Under the pieces are notes generated by a model. That model saw nothing but the letters and a program-made list of their open reading frames with translations. It was not told the DNA's origin and did no database searches. A DNA stretch of 64,000 nucleotides from Flavobacterium sp. Root420 (GTDB taxonomy: Bacteria; Bacteroidota; Bacteroidia; Flavobacteriales; Flavobacteriaceae): assembly GCF_001427905.1 (NCBI RefSeq), contig NZ_LMEF01000012.1, positions 545,367-609,366 of the forward strand. The letters run 5' to 3'. Shown one piece after another: positions 34,061-43,106 of the stretch (position 1 is the stretch's first letter; the number at the start of each line of letters is the position of its first letter). A program made the position numbers and the translations under genes.

Positions 34061-34537
34061 ATGAGTAAAGTATCTTATTATACCGCAGAAGGATTAAAAA
34101 AGTTGAAAGATGAGTTGGAGCATTTAAAAAGTGTAATGCGTCCGAAGGCATCTCAAGATATAGCAGAAGCAAGAGATAAGGGTGATTTGTCTGAAAACGC
34201 CGAATATGATGCAGCAAAAGAAGCGCAGGGTTTATTAGAAATGAGAATTGCTAAGATGGAAGAAGTGTATTCTAACGCCAGATTAATTGATGAATCACAA
34301 TTAGATGTTTCGAAAGCATTGGTGCTTTCTAATGTAAAAATTAAGAACCAAAGCAACGGAATGGAAATGAAATATACACTTGTTGCTGAAAGTGAAGCCG
34401 ACCTTAAAACTGGAAAAATCTCAGTAACGTCTCCTATTGGAAAAGGTTTACTTGGGAAATCAGTTGGGGAAGTTGCCGAAATTACGGTTCCAAACGGAGT
34501 TCTGAAATTTGAAATTCTTGAAATCTCCAGAGACTAA
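34061..34537 (+). CDS. greA: Transcription elongation factor GreA
   Basis: This 158-residue factor rescues backtracked RNA polymerase by stimulating transcript cleavage. The N-terminal coiled coil has the acidic tip 'ARDKGDLSENAEYDAAKEAQ' (residues about 38-57), with the catalytic D and E. The C-terminal FKBP-like domain includes 'SPIGKGLLGKSVGE'. The length is normal for GreA. Confidence 0.97.
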   Translation: MSKVSYYTAEGLKKLKDELEHLKSVMRPKASQDIAEARDKGDLSENAEYDAAKEAQGLLEMRIAKMEEVYSNARLIDESQLDVSKALVLSNVKIKNQSNGMEMKYTLVAESEADLKTGKISVTSPIGKGLLGKSVGEVAEITVPNGVLKFEILEISRD

Positions 34538-34565
34538 GTCATTGCGAGGAACGAAGCAATCTCAC
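34538..34565. repeat. Short intergenic palindromic repeat
   Basis: CATTGCGAGGAACGAAGCAATC contains imperfect arms ATTGCG/CGAAGCAAT directly after greA. It is of the kind found scattered between bacterial genes; there is no second copy in this window. Confidence 0.4.
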
Positions 34566-34589
34566 TATTAGATTTTTAAAAATTACACA

Positions 34590-34976
34590 ATGAGCATATT
34601 CACGAAAATAGTAAACGGAGAAATTCCTTCCTATAAAATTGCAGAAGACGATAATTATTTGGCTTTTTTAGATGTAAATCCAAATGCAAAAGGACACACG
34701 CTTTGTATTCCAAAACAAGAGATCGATAAGATTTTTGATATGGATGATGAATTGTATTTAGGACTAATGAAGTTTTCTAAGAAAGTAGCAATTGCTTTAG
34801 AAAAAACCGTTCCTTGTAAAAGAGTGGGTGTGGCAGTTGTTGGTTTAGAAGTTCCTCACGCACACGTTCATTTGATTCCTTTAAATCATATGGATGAAAT
34901 GCGTTTTCAAAATAAAGTATCACTTTCTAAAGACGAATTTGAAGCTTTGGCAAAAAGTATTCAGGCGAATTTGTAA
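34590..34976 (+). CDS. HIT-family nucleotide hydrolase
   Basis: This 128-residue protein has the histidine triad in 'VPHAHVHLIPL'. HIT enzymes of this branch (Hint-like) hydrolyse adenosine phosphoramidates or related nucleotides. It is 52 bases downstream of greA on the same strand and probably co-transcribed with it. Confidence 0.95.
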   Translation: MSIFTKIVNGEIPSYKIAEDDNYLAFLDVNPNAKGHTLCIPKQEIDKIFDMDDELYLGLMKFSKKVAIALEKTVPCKRVGVAVVGLEVPHAHVHLIPLNHMDEMRFQNKVSLSKDEFEALAKSIQANL

Positions 34977-34994
34977 AAAAAACAGAAGTATATT

Positions 34995-35028
34995 AAAAGA
35001 GCAGTAAATTAATTTACTGCTCTTTTTT
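34995..35028. terminator. Bidirectional terminator
   Basis: A perfect stem, AAAAGAGCAGTAAATT with its complement followed by T6, lies between the HIT gene and the convergent histidine kinase. The kinase stop codon (35014-35016) lies within the hairpin. Confidence 0.9.
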
Positions 35029-36168
35029 ATTTAGTGAAATCTGAAATGTAGTCCCTTTTCCAATTTCAGAATGTAAAACTTTTATTTTACCGCGGTGATA
35101 TTCTTCTACAATTCTTTTGGTTAAAGAAAGTCCTAATCCCCAACCGCGTTTTTTGGTTGTAAAACCGGGTTCAAAAATGGTTTTGAATTGCTTTTTTAAA
35201 ATCCCGGTTCCTGAATCTTTGATATTTATTTTAACATGATGTACATCTTGTTCAATATGAAGATCTAAAGTTCCTTTTCCTTTCATAGCGTCAATAGCGT
35301 TTTTAACGAGATTCTCAATCGTCCAGCTATGAAGCGTTGGATTTATCATGGCGAAAATTGGTTCTTTCGGAGCATCATAAGAAAACATGACTTGTTTTGA
35401 AAATCGGGATTGCAGATATTCGTAACTACTTAAAGTTTCAGAAATAATATCATGGATTTCTAAAGCAGGAACAGAACCAATTTTAGAAAAACGATCTGTA
35501 ATAGTTTGCAATCGGTCAATATCTTTTTCAATTTCCACCGTTATGGAAGGATCAATTTCTTCCGTTCTTAAAATTTCGACCCAGCCGATTAAGGAAGAAA
35601 GTGGCGTCCCAATTTGATGAGCCGTTTCTTTTGCCATACCCGCCCATAGCTTGTTTTGCGTGGCCATTTTAGTGCTTTTGTAAAAATTGTAAATCAGCGC
35701 ACCAAACAAAACGATAATCAGCAGTAAAGCTATTGGGTAATATTTGAGTTTATTGATTAACTCAGAGTTTCCATAATATAATTTCTGAAATTTCCCCGGA
35801 GCGTACTCAATAACAATTGGTTCATTTTCTCGCTTTAGATTATTTAAATAGGAAAGCGATTTTTTTTCATCTTCCATTATTCTTTCCGGTACATTGACAG
35901 AGCTGATAATCTTATCGCCATACATCGTTAGCATTACCGGAACCGAGTGATTGTTGTTTAAAATTTCAAGCGGTAAATCTAAGTCTGTGTTTTCATCTGC
36001 ATTGACCAGCGCCTTCTGTGCATTCGCTAAAAGATTCATTTTTAACCTTTCTTCATTTTTGAAAACCTGAAAAAAGATATAGGTATTCCAAAGAATCAGA
36101 GAAATGATTAAAAAGGAAATGGAAATGATAATCCAACGGGTCGTATTTCTTCTTTCGGAAAAAGACAT
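35014..36168 (-). CDS. Membrane sensor histidine kinase
   Basis: This 384-residue kinase starts at the ATG giving 'MSFSERRNTTRW'. Two membrane helices ('WIIISISFLIISLILW' and 'YPIALLLIIVLFGALIY') enclose a periplasmic domain of about 120 residues. The H-box is 'AHQIGTPLSSLIGW', the N-box 'NLVKNAIDAM' and the G-boxes 'DSGTGI' and 'GWGLGLSL'. No response regulator is adjacent, so it is an orphan here. The signal is unknown. Confidence 0.93.
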   Translation of the reverse strand: MSFSERRNTTRWIIISISFLIISLILWNTYIFFQVFKNEERLKMNLLANAQKALVNADENTDLDLPLEILNNNHSVPVMLTMYGDKIISSVNVPERIMEDEKKSLSYLNNLKRENEPIVIEYAPGKFQKLYYGNSELINKLKYYPIALLLIIVLFGALIYNFYKSTKMATQNKLWAGMAKETAHQIGTPLSSLIGWVEILRTEEIDPSITVEIEKDIDRLQTITDRFSKIGSVPALEIHDIISETLSSYEYLQSRFSKQVMFSYDAPKEPIFAMINPTLHSWTIENLVKNAIDAMKGKGTLDLHIEQDVHHVKINIKDSGTGILKKQFKTIFEPGFTTKKRGWGLGLSLTKRIVEEYHRGKIKVLHSEIGKGTTFQISLNKKEQ

Positions 36169-36327
36169 AGGTATTTTTTTGAGGTATAAATATAACGAAA
36201 TAAACACATTTTATATTTTGTTATTTGCTAAAGATTTTTGTTTTTATATCTTAAAGTATTTCTTTGGATTAAACGATTTCTCTACTTTTGCAGATACCGA
36301 AATGAGGTTCGGTTAAAAAGAAAAAAT

Positions 36328-37203
36328 ATGATTAGCATTGATCCAAAAGAAATACCAACGGCAAAATTACATGGTTATCTGCAAAGTGCTGTAGGGCCAA
36401 GACCAATTGCTTTTGCCAGTACAATCAGCGCAAAAGGAATTCCGAATTTATCACCTTTTAGTTTCTTTAATGTATTTAGTGCCAATCCGCCAATTTTGGT
36501 TTTTTCGCCGTCACGACGCGTACGTGACAATACTGTGAAACATACGTTGATTAATGTTGAGGCAACTCGCGAGGTTGTTATAAATGTGGTTAACTATGAT
36601 TTAGTGCAGCAAACTTCATTGGCAAGTACAGAATATGCAGAAGGTGTAAACGAATTTATCAAAGCAGGATTAACACAAATTCCATCAGATTTGGTAAAAC
36701 CGTATCGTGTAAAAGAATCTCCGGTGCAGTTTGAGTGCAAAGTCACGCAGATTATTCCGTTAGGAACAGAAGGCGGAGCAGGAAATCTGATTCTTTGTGA
36801 AGTGGTGAAAATGCATATTCATGAAGCCGTTTTAGATGAAAATGGTGGTATTGATCAACATAAAATTGATTTGGTTTCAAGATTGGGAAATAATTGGTAC
36901 TCAAGATCAAACCAAGGACTTTTTGAAGTGCCAAAACCATTAACGACTTTAGGAGTTGGGGTAGATATAATTCCGAATTTTATCAAAGAAAGCTCCGTTT
37001 TTAACGGAAACGATCTTGGAAAATTAGGAAATATAGAAGCCTTGCCTACAACGGAAGAAGTTAGTATATTTGTGAAAGAAAATTTTTCAGTGAAAGGAGT
37101 TTTAAGCTCAGATGATCAGGAAAAAATTCATTTAGAAGCCAAAAAATACTTGGATAATGATGATATTTCATCGGCCTGGAAAGTGCTTTTAGCTAAAAAA
37201 TAA
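36328..37203 (+). CDS. Flavin reductase-like FMN-binding split-barrel protein
   Basis: This 291-residue protein has its start at 'MISIDPKEIPTAK'. The FMN-binding split barrel is recognised from 'GPRPIAFASTISAKGIPNLSPFSFFN' across residues about 23-48, 'VVINVVNYDLVQQ' and 'SPVQFECKV'. It likely binds FMN; whether it acts as a flavin reductase is inferred from the family. About 100 C-terminal residues after the barrel have no recognised domain. Confidence 0.9.
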   Translation: MISIDPKEIPTAKLHGYLQSAVGPRPIAFASTISAKGIPNLSPFSFFNVFSANPPILVFSPSRRVRDNTVKHTLINVEATREVVINVVNYDLVQQTSLASTEYAEGVNEFIKAGLTQIPSDLVKPYRVKESPVQFECKVTQIIPLGTEGGAGNLILCEVVKMHIHEAVLDENGGIDQHKIDLVSRLGNNWYSRSNQGLFEVPKPLTTLGVGVDIIPNFIKESSVFNGNDLGKLGNIEALPTTEEVSIFVKENFSVKGVLSSDDQEKIHLEAKKYLDNDDISSAWKVLLAKK

Positions 37204-37233
37204 GAATAGAAACAATAATTAATATAGACGAAG

Positions 37234-37605
37234 ATGGAAGTTACAGGAAAAGTAAAAGTGGTTAATCCAGAGCAACAAGTTAGTGCTGCATTCAAAAAGA
37301 GAGAGTTGGTTGTTACTACAGATGAGCAATATCCTCAACATATTTTGATTGAATTTACTCAGGATAAATGCGATTTATTAAGCAGCTACAAACAAGGTGA
37401 AGCGGTAAAAGTTTCTATCAATTTAAGAGGAAGAGAATGGGTTAATCCACAAGGAGAAACCAGATATTTTAATAGTATTCAAGGTTGGAGAATCGAAAGA
37501 TTAGCTCCGGAAGGTCCTGGTCAGACGCCACCAATGCCTGCTGCAGAAACTTTTGCTCCGGCAACAAACTTAAACGAAGACGAACCAGACGATTTGCCTT
37601 TCTAA
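37234..37605 (+). CDS. DUF3127-family protein (OB-fold-like)
   Basis: This 123-residue protein begins 'MEVTGKVKVVNPEQQVS' and has 'KRELVVTTDEQYPQHILIEF' and 'GEAVKVSINLRGREW', the DUF3127 pattern. An acidic, proline-rich tail ends 'DEPDDLPF', very like the tip of single-stranded-DNA-binding proteins, where DDLPF/DDIPF recruits partners. A nucleic-acid role is suspected. It lies 30 bases after the flavin reductase gene. Confidence 0.9.
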   Translation: MEVTGKVKVVNPEQQVSAAFKKRELVVTTDEQYPQHILIEFTQDKCDLLSSYKQGEAVKVSINLRGREWVNPQGETRYFNSIQGWRIERLAPEGPGQTPPMPAAETFAPATNLNEDEPDDLPF

Positions 37606-37607
37606 AA

Positions 37608-37735
37608 GTTTAAATTCCAATATAAAAAATTCCAAATTCCAATTCGCAAAAATGTGTATTTGGGATTTGGAATTTTTTGTATAAACACCAGATTTTGGGA
37701 TTTGGAATTTCACTATTGGAATTTAAAAATTGATT
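37608..37735. repeat. Cluster of GGAATTT/AAATTCC repeats
   Basis: Several copies of AAATTCCAA and TTGGAATTT in opposite orientations fill the gap between the DUF3127 gene and aat. The stretch can form hairpins. No other feature is seen. Confidence 0.65.
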
Positions 37736-37745
37736 ATTGTAAAAG

Positions 37746-38384
37746 ATGTATTATTTATTTGATGATATAGTTTTTCCTCCCGTTTCAGAAGCCGATGAAG
37801 ATGGTGTTCTGGCAATAGGCGGTGACTTAAATCCGGAAAGATTAAAACTGGCTTATAAAAGTGGAATTTTCCCTTGGTTTAATGACGGTGAACCTATTTT
37901 GTGGTGGTCTCCGGATCCGAGAATGGTTTTGTTTTTGGATGAATTAATTGTGTCTAAAAGCATGCGTAATATTTTGAATAGAAACCAGTTTAAAGTGACC
38001 TTTAATCAGAATTTTGAAGCTGTAATTTCAAATTGCCAAAAAATAAAACGCGATGGGCAAGACGGAACCTGGATTTCAAATGAAATGATAGAAGCGTATT
38101 GCAAACTTCATGCTCAGGGAATTGCAAAATCAGTTGAGGTTTGGCAGGATGAGGTTTTAGTAGGTGGTTTGTACGGAATTGATTTGGGTGATATTTTTTG
38201 TGGTGAAAGCATGTTCTCAAAAGTATCCAATGCTTCAAAAGTTGCCTTTATCTCTTTGGTGAATAAATTAGAAGAGGAAAATTATAAACTATTGGATTGT
38301 CAGGTTTATAATCCGCATTTAGAGAGTTTAGGATGTCGCGAAATTGATCGTGATGCATTTATATCTGTTTTAAAAAGTAAGTAA
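37746..38384 (+). CDS. aat: Leucyl/phenylalanyl-tRNA--protein transferase
   Basis: This 212-residue enzyme adds Leu or Phe to the N-terminus of proteins as a degradation tag for ClpAP. 'FPPVSEADEDGVLAIGGDL', 'SGIFPWFNDGEPILWWSPDPR' (residues about 39-59) and 'GGLYGIDLGDIFCGESMFS' are family signatures. The length is normal. It is followed after one base by the MOSC gene. Confidence 0.96.
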   Translation: MYYLFDDIVFPPVSEADEDGVLAIGGDLNPERLKLAYKSGIFPWFNDGEPILWWSPDPRMVLFLDELIVSKSMRNILNRNQFKVTFNQNFEAVISNCQKIKRDGQDGTWISNEMIEAYCKLHAQGIAKSVEVWQDEVLVGGLYGIDLGDIFCGESMFSKVSNASKVAFISLVNKLEEENYKLLDCQVYNPHLESLGCREIDRDAFISVLKSK

Positions 38385-38385
38385 A

Positions 38386-39180
38386 ATGAGTACAATTCAT
38401 GTTGTAAAAGAAATTTATATTTATCCTATAAAAAGTTTGGCTGGAATTAGCTGTGAAAATGCTAAAGCAGAAGAAATGGGATTTGAAAATGATCGTCGTT
38501 GGATGTTGCTGGATGCAGAAAATCAAATGATAACGCAAAGAGAATATCCTATTATGAGTCAGTTTTATCCGCAAATTTTTGATGGAAAAATCAGCATTAC
38601 TTTTCAGGATCAAAAACATGAATTTTCTACAGCAGAATATTTAGATACTCCATTTCAGGTAAATGTTTGGGAGGATCAAAGTGAGGTTGTTGAGGTAAAT
38701 AAATCAACTTCAAAATGGTTTAGTGAGCAATTGGGTTTTGAATGTAAAATGGTTAAAATCATTAAAATTGGAGATCGTAAACATGAAAGTTCCCGACTAA
38801 AGGAAACTTTCAATGTAAGTCTTGCTGATGGTTATCCGTATTTGTTAATAGGCACGGAAAGTCTTGACTTTTTGAATAATAAATTAACGGAAAAAATTAC
38901 AATCAAAAGATTTCGTCCAAACATTGTGATCAGTACTCAAAAAGAACATGAAGAAGATGGTTTTAATACTTTCAAAATTGGCGAAGTTCAATTTAAAAAT
39001 GTAAAACCTTGCGGGAGATGTATCATGGTAAATAATGATCCACAAAAAGGTATCGTCAAAAAAGAACCTTTGAAAACCTTAAGCAAATATCGAAATGTAA
39101 ATAATTCCGTTTTATTCGGAACTAATATTGTTAGTTTGAATTCAGGAATAATTCAAGTTGGTGACGCCATTGTTTTTTAG
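38386..39180 (+). CDS. MOSC-domain protein
   Basis: This 264-residue protein has an N-terminal MOSC_N beta-barrel ('EIYIYPIKSLAGISCENAKA', 'ENDRRWMLLD') and a C-terminal MOSC domain with the molybdenum-cofactor cysteine in 'VKPCGRCIMVNNDPQKG'. Relatives (YiiM/mARC type) reduce N-hydroxylated compounds or handle sulfur. It ends in a 4-base convergent overlap with the thiF-like gene. Confidence 0.93.
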   Translation: MSTIHVVKEIYIYPIKSLAGISCENAKAEEMGFENDRRWMLLDAENQMITQREYPIMSQFYPQIFDGKISITFQDQKHEFSTAEYLDTPFQVNVWEDQSEVVEVNKSTSKWFSEQLGFECKMVKIIKIGDRKHESSRLKETFNVSLADGYPYLLIGTESLDFLNNKLTEKITIKRFRPNIVISTQKEHEEDGFNTFKIGEVQFKNVKPCGRCIMVNNDPQKGIVKKEPLKTLSKYRNVNNSVLFGTNIVSLNSGIIQVGDAIVF

Positions 39181-39887
39181 AAATTCAATTTTGTAAAACT
39201 CCAATTCAACGTATTAAAAAGTACCAATTCATTTTTTAGAGTTGGTAATTCTAAAATCAATTTGAGTGTTTCGTGTGCCATCATGGTTCCGATGATTCCG
39301 GGCAAAGTTCCTAAAACACCATTCAAATTACAATTTGGAACTTCTTTAGGATCTGGCATTTCAGGAAATAAATCACGCAGGTTTTTACTTCCATTATGAT
39401 TAAAAACAGCAATTTGTCCTTCAAATTTCAAAATACTTCCGTAGACTAAAGGTTTTTTATATTTCACACAAGTATCGTTTACCAAATAGCGTGTGGCAAA
39501 ATTATCAGAACCGTCAACAATAACATCGTATTGCTGAATAATTGTTGATGCATTTTCTAAAGTCAATTTCTCAGGTATCGCCAAAACTTCAATTAAAGGA
39601 TTTAATTTTGAAACGACTTCTTTCGCAACATGAGCTTTCTCTTTCCCAATTTCATTTTCAGTATATAAAATCTGACGGTGTAGATTGTGAATTTCAATAA
39701 TATCAAAATCCATAATTCCAATAAAACCAACTCCGGCCGTTGCAATATATTGTAAAATAGGGCAACCCAAACCACCGGCACCAATTACTAATACTTTGGC
39801 TTTTTTGAGTTTTTCCTGACCTTCGTCTCCAATTTCCGGAAGAATAGTTTGTCGATTGTAACGCAGAAATTCTTGTATAATGCTCAT
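39177..39887 (-). CDS. thiF: ThiF/MoeB-family adenylyltransferase
   Basis: This 236-residue E1-like enzyme activates the C-terminal glycine of ThiS. The ATP-binding loop is 'VIGAGGLGCPILQYIATAGVG', and 'DGSDNFATRYLVND' and 'GILGTLPG'-like 'GVLGTLPGIIG' are typical. The usual CxxC zinc pairs are not obvious, which places it in the minimal ThiF group. As the last gene of the thiamine operon it is best called ThiF; MoeB is the alternative. Confidence 0.9.
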   Translation of the reverse strand: MSIIQEFLRYNRQTILPEIGDEGQEKLKKAKVLVIGAGGLGCPILQYIATAGVGFIGIMDFDIIEIHNLHRQILYTENEIGKEKAHVAKEVVSKLNPLIEVLAIPEKLTLENASTIIQQYDVIVDGSDNFATRYLVNDTCVKYKKPLVYGSILKFEGQIAVFNHNGSKNLRDLFPEMPDPKEVPNCNLNGVLGTLPGIIGTMMAHETLKLILELPTLKNELVLFNTLNWSFTKLNF

Positions 39888-39915
39888 TTTTTTTAGTCTT
39901 AAAGTTTGAAAATCG

Positions 39916-39982
39916 AAAGTCGAAAGTCGTAAAGTGAAATCAAATTATAAAGTAAAGTTTGGGCTTTATGACTTTCGACTTT
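39916..39982. repeat. 19-bp inverted repeat between thiH and thiF
   Basis: The arms at 39916-39934 and 39964-39982 (AAAGTCGAAAGTC-type) match with one mismatch. The right arm overlaps the thiH stop codon. It makes an intercistronic hairpin. Confidence 0.7.
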
Positions 39983-41102
39983 AAGACATTTGACTAAATG
40001 TTTTATCCCAGTCCTTCCACACGGGTTCATAGCCTGATTTTTTTATGATTTCTGATATTTCTTTCGCAGATCTTTCGTCGCTGATTTCAAATTGTTCCAA
40101 CGATTGTGGATCAACAACATAACCACCCGGATTTGTTTTAGAACCTGCACTCATACTTGTAACTCCAATCGGAATAATGTTATTTCTGAATTTTTCGTTT
40201 TCACGAGTCGAAATGGAGATTTCGAGATCTTCATTCCATAAACGATAAGCGCAGATTAACTGTGTCAGATCTTTGTCATCCATGATAAAATTGGGTTCAA
40301 TGATACCTTCTGCCGGACGAAGTCTTGGAAATGAAACCGAATATTTAGTCTGCCAATATTTCTTTTGCAGATAATCTAAATGAAGGGCGTTGAAAAAACT
40401 GTCGGTTCTCCAATCTTCCAAACCTAATAAAACCCCTAAACCAATTTTGTGAATGCCGGCTGTTCCAATTCGGTCCGGAGTTTCTAATCTATAATCAAAG
40501 TTTGATTTTTTTCCTTTGGTATGATACTTTTTATAAACTTCCTGATGATACGTTTCCTGATAGACCAAAACCGAATAAACACCAGCTTCATGCAGACATT
40601 CATAATCTTCGGTAGAAAGTGGCTGAACTTCGACAGAAATAATCGAAAATTGTTCTCTTATCAAGGCAATGGCATTCAGGAAATAATTAATATTTACGGT
40701 ATAATTTGCTTCACCGGTAACCAATAAAACATGATCGAAACCAACTTTTTTTAATGCTTCGACTTCGAGTTTAATCTCAGTGTCAGTAAGTGTTTTTCGT
40801 TTGATTTTATTATCTAAGCTGAAACCGCAATACGTACAAATGTTCTGGCATTCGTTGCTTAAATACAACGGCGCATACATTTGAATGGTTTTTCCAAAAC
40901 GCTTCTTGGTGATTTCATGGCATTGTTGTGCCATTTGCTCTAAATAATTTTGAGCAACAGGAGAAATCAAAACTAAAAAATCATCGAGATTGCGTTTTGT
41001 TTTTGCCAATGCACGTTCGACCTCCTGATAAGTTGTCTGGTATATTTTAGATTGAATGGAATCCCAATTGTAATTGTCAAAAACGGATTTGAATGTTTTC
41101 AT
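39981..41102 (-). CDS. thiH: Tyrosine lyase ThiH (2-iminoacetate synthase)
   Basis: This 373-residue radical-SAM enzyme splits tyrosine to dehydroglycine for the thiazole ring. The iron-sulfur motif CxxxCxxC is in 'ECQNICTYCGFS'. 'LVTGEANYTVN' and 'RLRPAEGI' match ThiH. The ATG at 41102 ('MKTFKSVFD') is chosen; a GTG seven codons upstream lies within an inserted inverted repeat. It is separated from thiG by the GxxExxY cassette, so its supply of transcript passes through that hairpin. Confidence 0.95.
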   Translation of the reverse strand: MKTFKSVFDNYNWDSIQSKIYQTTYQEVERALAKTKRNLDDFLVLISPVAQNYLEQMAQQCHEITKKRFGKTIQMYAPLYLSNECQNICTYCGFSLDNKIKRKTLTDTEIKLEVEALKKVGFDHVLLVTGEANYTVNINYFLNAIALIREQFSIISVEVQPLSTEDYECLHEAGVYSVLVYQETYHQEVYKKYHTKGKKSNFDYRLETPDRIGTAGIHKIGLGVLLGLEDWRTDSFFNALHLDYLQKKYWQTKYSVSFPRLRPAEGIIEPNFIMDDKDLTQLICAYRLWNEDLEISISTRENEKFRNNIIPIGVTSMSAGSKTNPGGYVVDPQSLEQFEISDERSAKEISEIIKKSGYEPVWKDWDKTFSQMS

Positions 41103-41114
41103 TGGATTGTGTTT

Positions 41115-41708
41115 TTGTTTCACGCAGATTTTGCAGATTTAAGCAGATTAAAAAATGATTTTAATCTTTATAATATCTCTATTTGTGTATGTTTATACCT
41201 TATTTGCAATTCGTTTTATATCATCTAGTATGTTTAGAGTATTGAAATTAACAAGCAAACCTAATTTCTTGTTTGAGAGCCTTAAATAAGTAGAAAGCTG
41301 TTTATAATGTATTGGTGCCAATTCTTCAACAGATTTTAATTCAATTATTACTTTATCTTCTACTAACAAATCAAGTCTGAATGCGCCATCTAATATTATT
41401 CCTTCGTAAGAAATAATAATTTCAACTTGTTTTTGAACTTGTAAATCTGTTTTTGTTAATTCATAAAACAGGGCACTTTCATAAACTGATTCAAATAATC
41501 CAGGCCCTAAATTATTGTAAACTTTAAAAATTGCTCCTCGAACTAGATATGATATTTCATTTTCAGTCATTATTCTTTAATTTAAATTTAATTCAAAATT
41601 AAAGAATTTTCTTTCTTTTTTAGTTGACTTCTTATCCCATATTTTATAGTTTTCAAAATTAGAAATCATTTTTAATCTGCTTAAATCTGCAAAATCTGCG
41701 TGAAACAA
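41115..41708. mobile_element. Inverted-repeat cassette carrying a GxxExxY gene, inserted between thiG and thiH
   Basis: Left arm 41115-41160 and right arm 41664-41708 are reverse complements over 45-46 nt with a single one-base indel. Each arm is built of three GCAGATT-type units spaced 9-10 bp. The right arm ends two bases before the thiG stop codon and the left arm ends 12 bases upstream of the thiH ATG, so the whole gap is cassette. In the operon transcript the arms would pair and hold the gene in a large loop. No transposase and no target-site duplication were seen. Confidence 0.8.
41193..41570 (-). CDS. GxxExxY-family protein (PD-(D/E)XK-like)
   Basis: This 125-residue protein has the name-giving motif in 'GPGLFESVYESALFYEL' and a nuclease-like core with the Asp in 'GAFRLDLLVED' and the ExK in 'VIIELKSVEEL'. 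'HYKQLSTYLRLSNKKLGLLVNF' is the conserved C-terminal part. The family is common in Bacteroidota, and its function is not established. It stands out because it interrupts the thiamine operon and is framed by long inverted repeats, which suggests it travels as a cassette. The catalytic residues appear intact. Confidence 0.92.
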   Translation of the reverse strand: MTENEISYLVRGAIFKVYNNLGPGLFESVYESALFYELTKTDLQVQKQVEIIISYEGIILDGAFRLDLLVEDKVIIELKSVEELAPIHYKQLSTYLRLSNKKLGLLVNFNTLNILDDIKRIANKV

Positions 41709-41710
41709 TC

Positions 41711-42487
41711 TTATTCATATAAAAATGATGTCAAAGGACTAGAAGCAACAGCATAATTTTGTTGATTAGCAATTTTAGCTTCAAAAGCTTTTCTTCCTGC
41801 AATAACAGCTTCCCTAAAAGCTTCGGCCATTAATTTTGGATTTCCGGCTACTGCAATGGCGGTATTTACCAAAACAGCATCGGCACCAATTTCCATTGCT
41901 TTTGCAGCGTCGGATGGTGCTCCGATTCCGGCATCGATAATTACAGGCACATTACTTTGTTCGATAATAATCTCTAAAAAATCAATAGTCTTTAAGCCTT
42001 TGTTACTTCCAATTGGAGAACCCAAAGGCATCACAGCCGTAGTTCCTGCATTTTCTAAGTGTTTACACAAAACAGGATCGGCATGAATGTACGGTAGCAC
42101 AAAAAATCCAAGTTTTGCCAGTTCTTCCGTTGCTTTTAAAGTTTCGATTGGGTCCGGCATTAAATATTTCGGATCCGGATGAATTTCGAGTTTTACCCAA
42201 TTTGTTTCAAGTGCTTCTCTGGCTAATTGAGCTGCAAAAACAGCTTCTTTTGCATTTCTGGCTCCTGAAGTATTGGGTAATAAATTAATTTTTGGATGTT
42301 TTAAATGTGACAAAATAGCGTCTGTATCCGTCTCAAGATCGATACGTTTTAAAGCTACCGTCACCAATTCACTTTCTGATGCCAGGATCGCTTCTTCCAT
42401 CTGGATATTTGAACCAAATTTTCCCGTTCCCAAAAACAAACGGGAGGTAAAGGCCTTATCACCAATATTAAACAATGACGTTTGCAT
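41711..42487 (-). CDS. thiG: Thiazole synthase ThiG
   Basis: This 258-residue TIM-barrel enzyme forms thiazole phosphate from deoxyxylulose phosphate, dehydroglycine and ThiS thiocarboxylate. It has '[14 protein letters not shown]', the Schiff-base lysine region '[16 protein letters not shown]' and '[20 protein letters not shown]'. It overlaps thiE by 20 bases. Its stop codon is two bases from the inserted cassette. Confidence 0.97.
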   Translation of the reverse strand: MQTSLFNIGDKAFTSRLFLGTGKFGSNIQMEEAILASESELVTVALKRIDLETDTDAILSHLKHPKINLLPNTSGARNAKEAVFAAQLAREALETNWVKLEIHPDPKYLMPDPIETLKATEELAKLGFFVLPYIHADPVLCKHLENAGTTAVMPLGSPIGSNKGLKTIDFLEIIIEQSNVPVIIDAGIGAPSDAAKAMEIGADAVLVNTAIAVAGNPKLMAEAFREAVIAGRKAFEAKIANQQNYAVASSPLTSFLYE

Positions 42488-43106
42488 ATAATTTTTCGTT
42501 GAGTTGTTGAATTAATTTTTCTTTTTGATCACTTTTGGTAATCATTCCGGAGACTGCTATTCCGTGAATTCCGGTTTCCATTAGTGGGTTTATATCGTTT
42601 AATGTGATTCCGCCAATGGCATAAACAGGAATCTTTATTTTACTATCTTTCATTTTCTGAAGAATAGCATAATAACCTGATAGACCTAAAATTGGGCTTA
42701 ATTTTTCCTTTGTACTGGTAAATTTAAACGGCCCTAATCCGATATAATCACAGCCATTTTTTACGTGATTTTCAATATCTTCAAATGTATTGGCAGTTCC
42801 TCCAATAATTTTTGTGTTTCCTAAAATTGCTCTTGCCTCTGCAATATTCATGTCAGTTAAGCCTAGATGTACCCCGTCTGCAGCGATTTGTTGTGCCAGA
42901 TATAAATTGTCATTTACAATAAAATTGGCGAGATATTCTTCGCATAAAAATTTTACCGCTTCCGCTAAAGCAAAAGTGTCTTTAGCCGTTTGATTTTTGA
43001 AACGCAGTTGTATCCAATCGCATCCGGCATCTAAGGCGTGATGAATATTATACAGTTGTTCTTCGATTGTATTTCCTTGCGAAATGTATTGCAGTTTATG
43101 GTACAT
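42468..43106 (-). CDS. thiE: Thiamine-phosphate synthase ThiE
   Basis: This 212-residue enzyme joins the pyrimidine and thiazole moieties. '[13 protein letters not shown]' (usually IQLR), '[21 protein letters not shown]' (residues about 61-81) and '[14 protein letters not shown]' with 'PVYAIGGI' are the catalytic blocks. It overlaps both thiD and thiG, which implies tight translational coupling. Confidence 0.95.
   Translation of the reverse strand: MYHKLQYISQGNTIEEQLYNIHHALDAGCDWIQLRFKNQTAKDTFALAEAVKFLCEEYLANFIVNDNLYLAQQIAADGVHLGLTDMNIAEARAILGNTKIIGGTANTFEDIENHVKNGCDYIGLGPFKFTSTKEKLSPILGLSGYYAILQKMKDSKIKIPVYAIGGITLNDINPLMETGIHGIAVSGMITKSDQKEKLIQQLNEKLYANVIV

Noticed and set aside
39981..41123. 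GTG start of thiH at 41123
   Set aside because: The extra seven codons lie within or next to the inserted repeat arm; the ATG at 41102 gives a normal ThiH N-terminus.
41115..41160. CRISPR array (three GCAGATT units)
   Set aside because: Units are only 9-10 bp with no unique spacers, and the block is mirrored at 41664-41708, so it is an inverted-repeat arm.
41103..41710. Target-site duplication around the GxxExxY cassette
   Set aside because: Flanks GATTGTGTTT and TCTTATTCAT share no direct repeat, so classical transposition is not supported from this copy alone.
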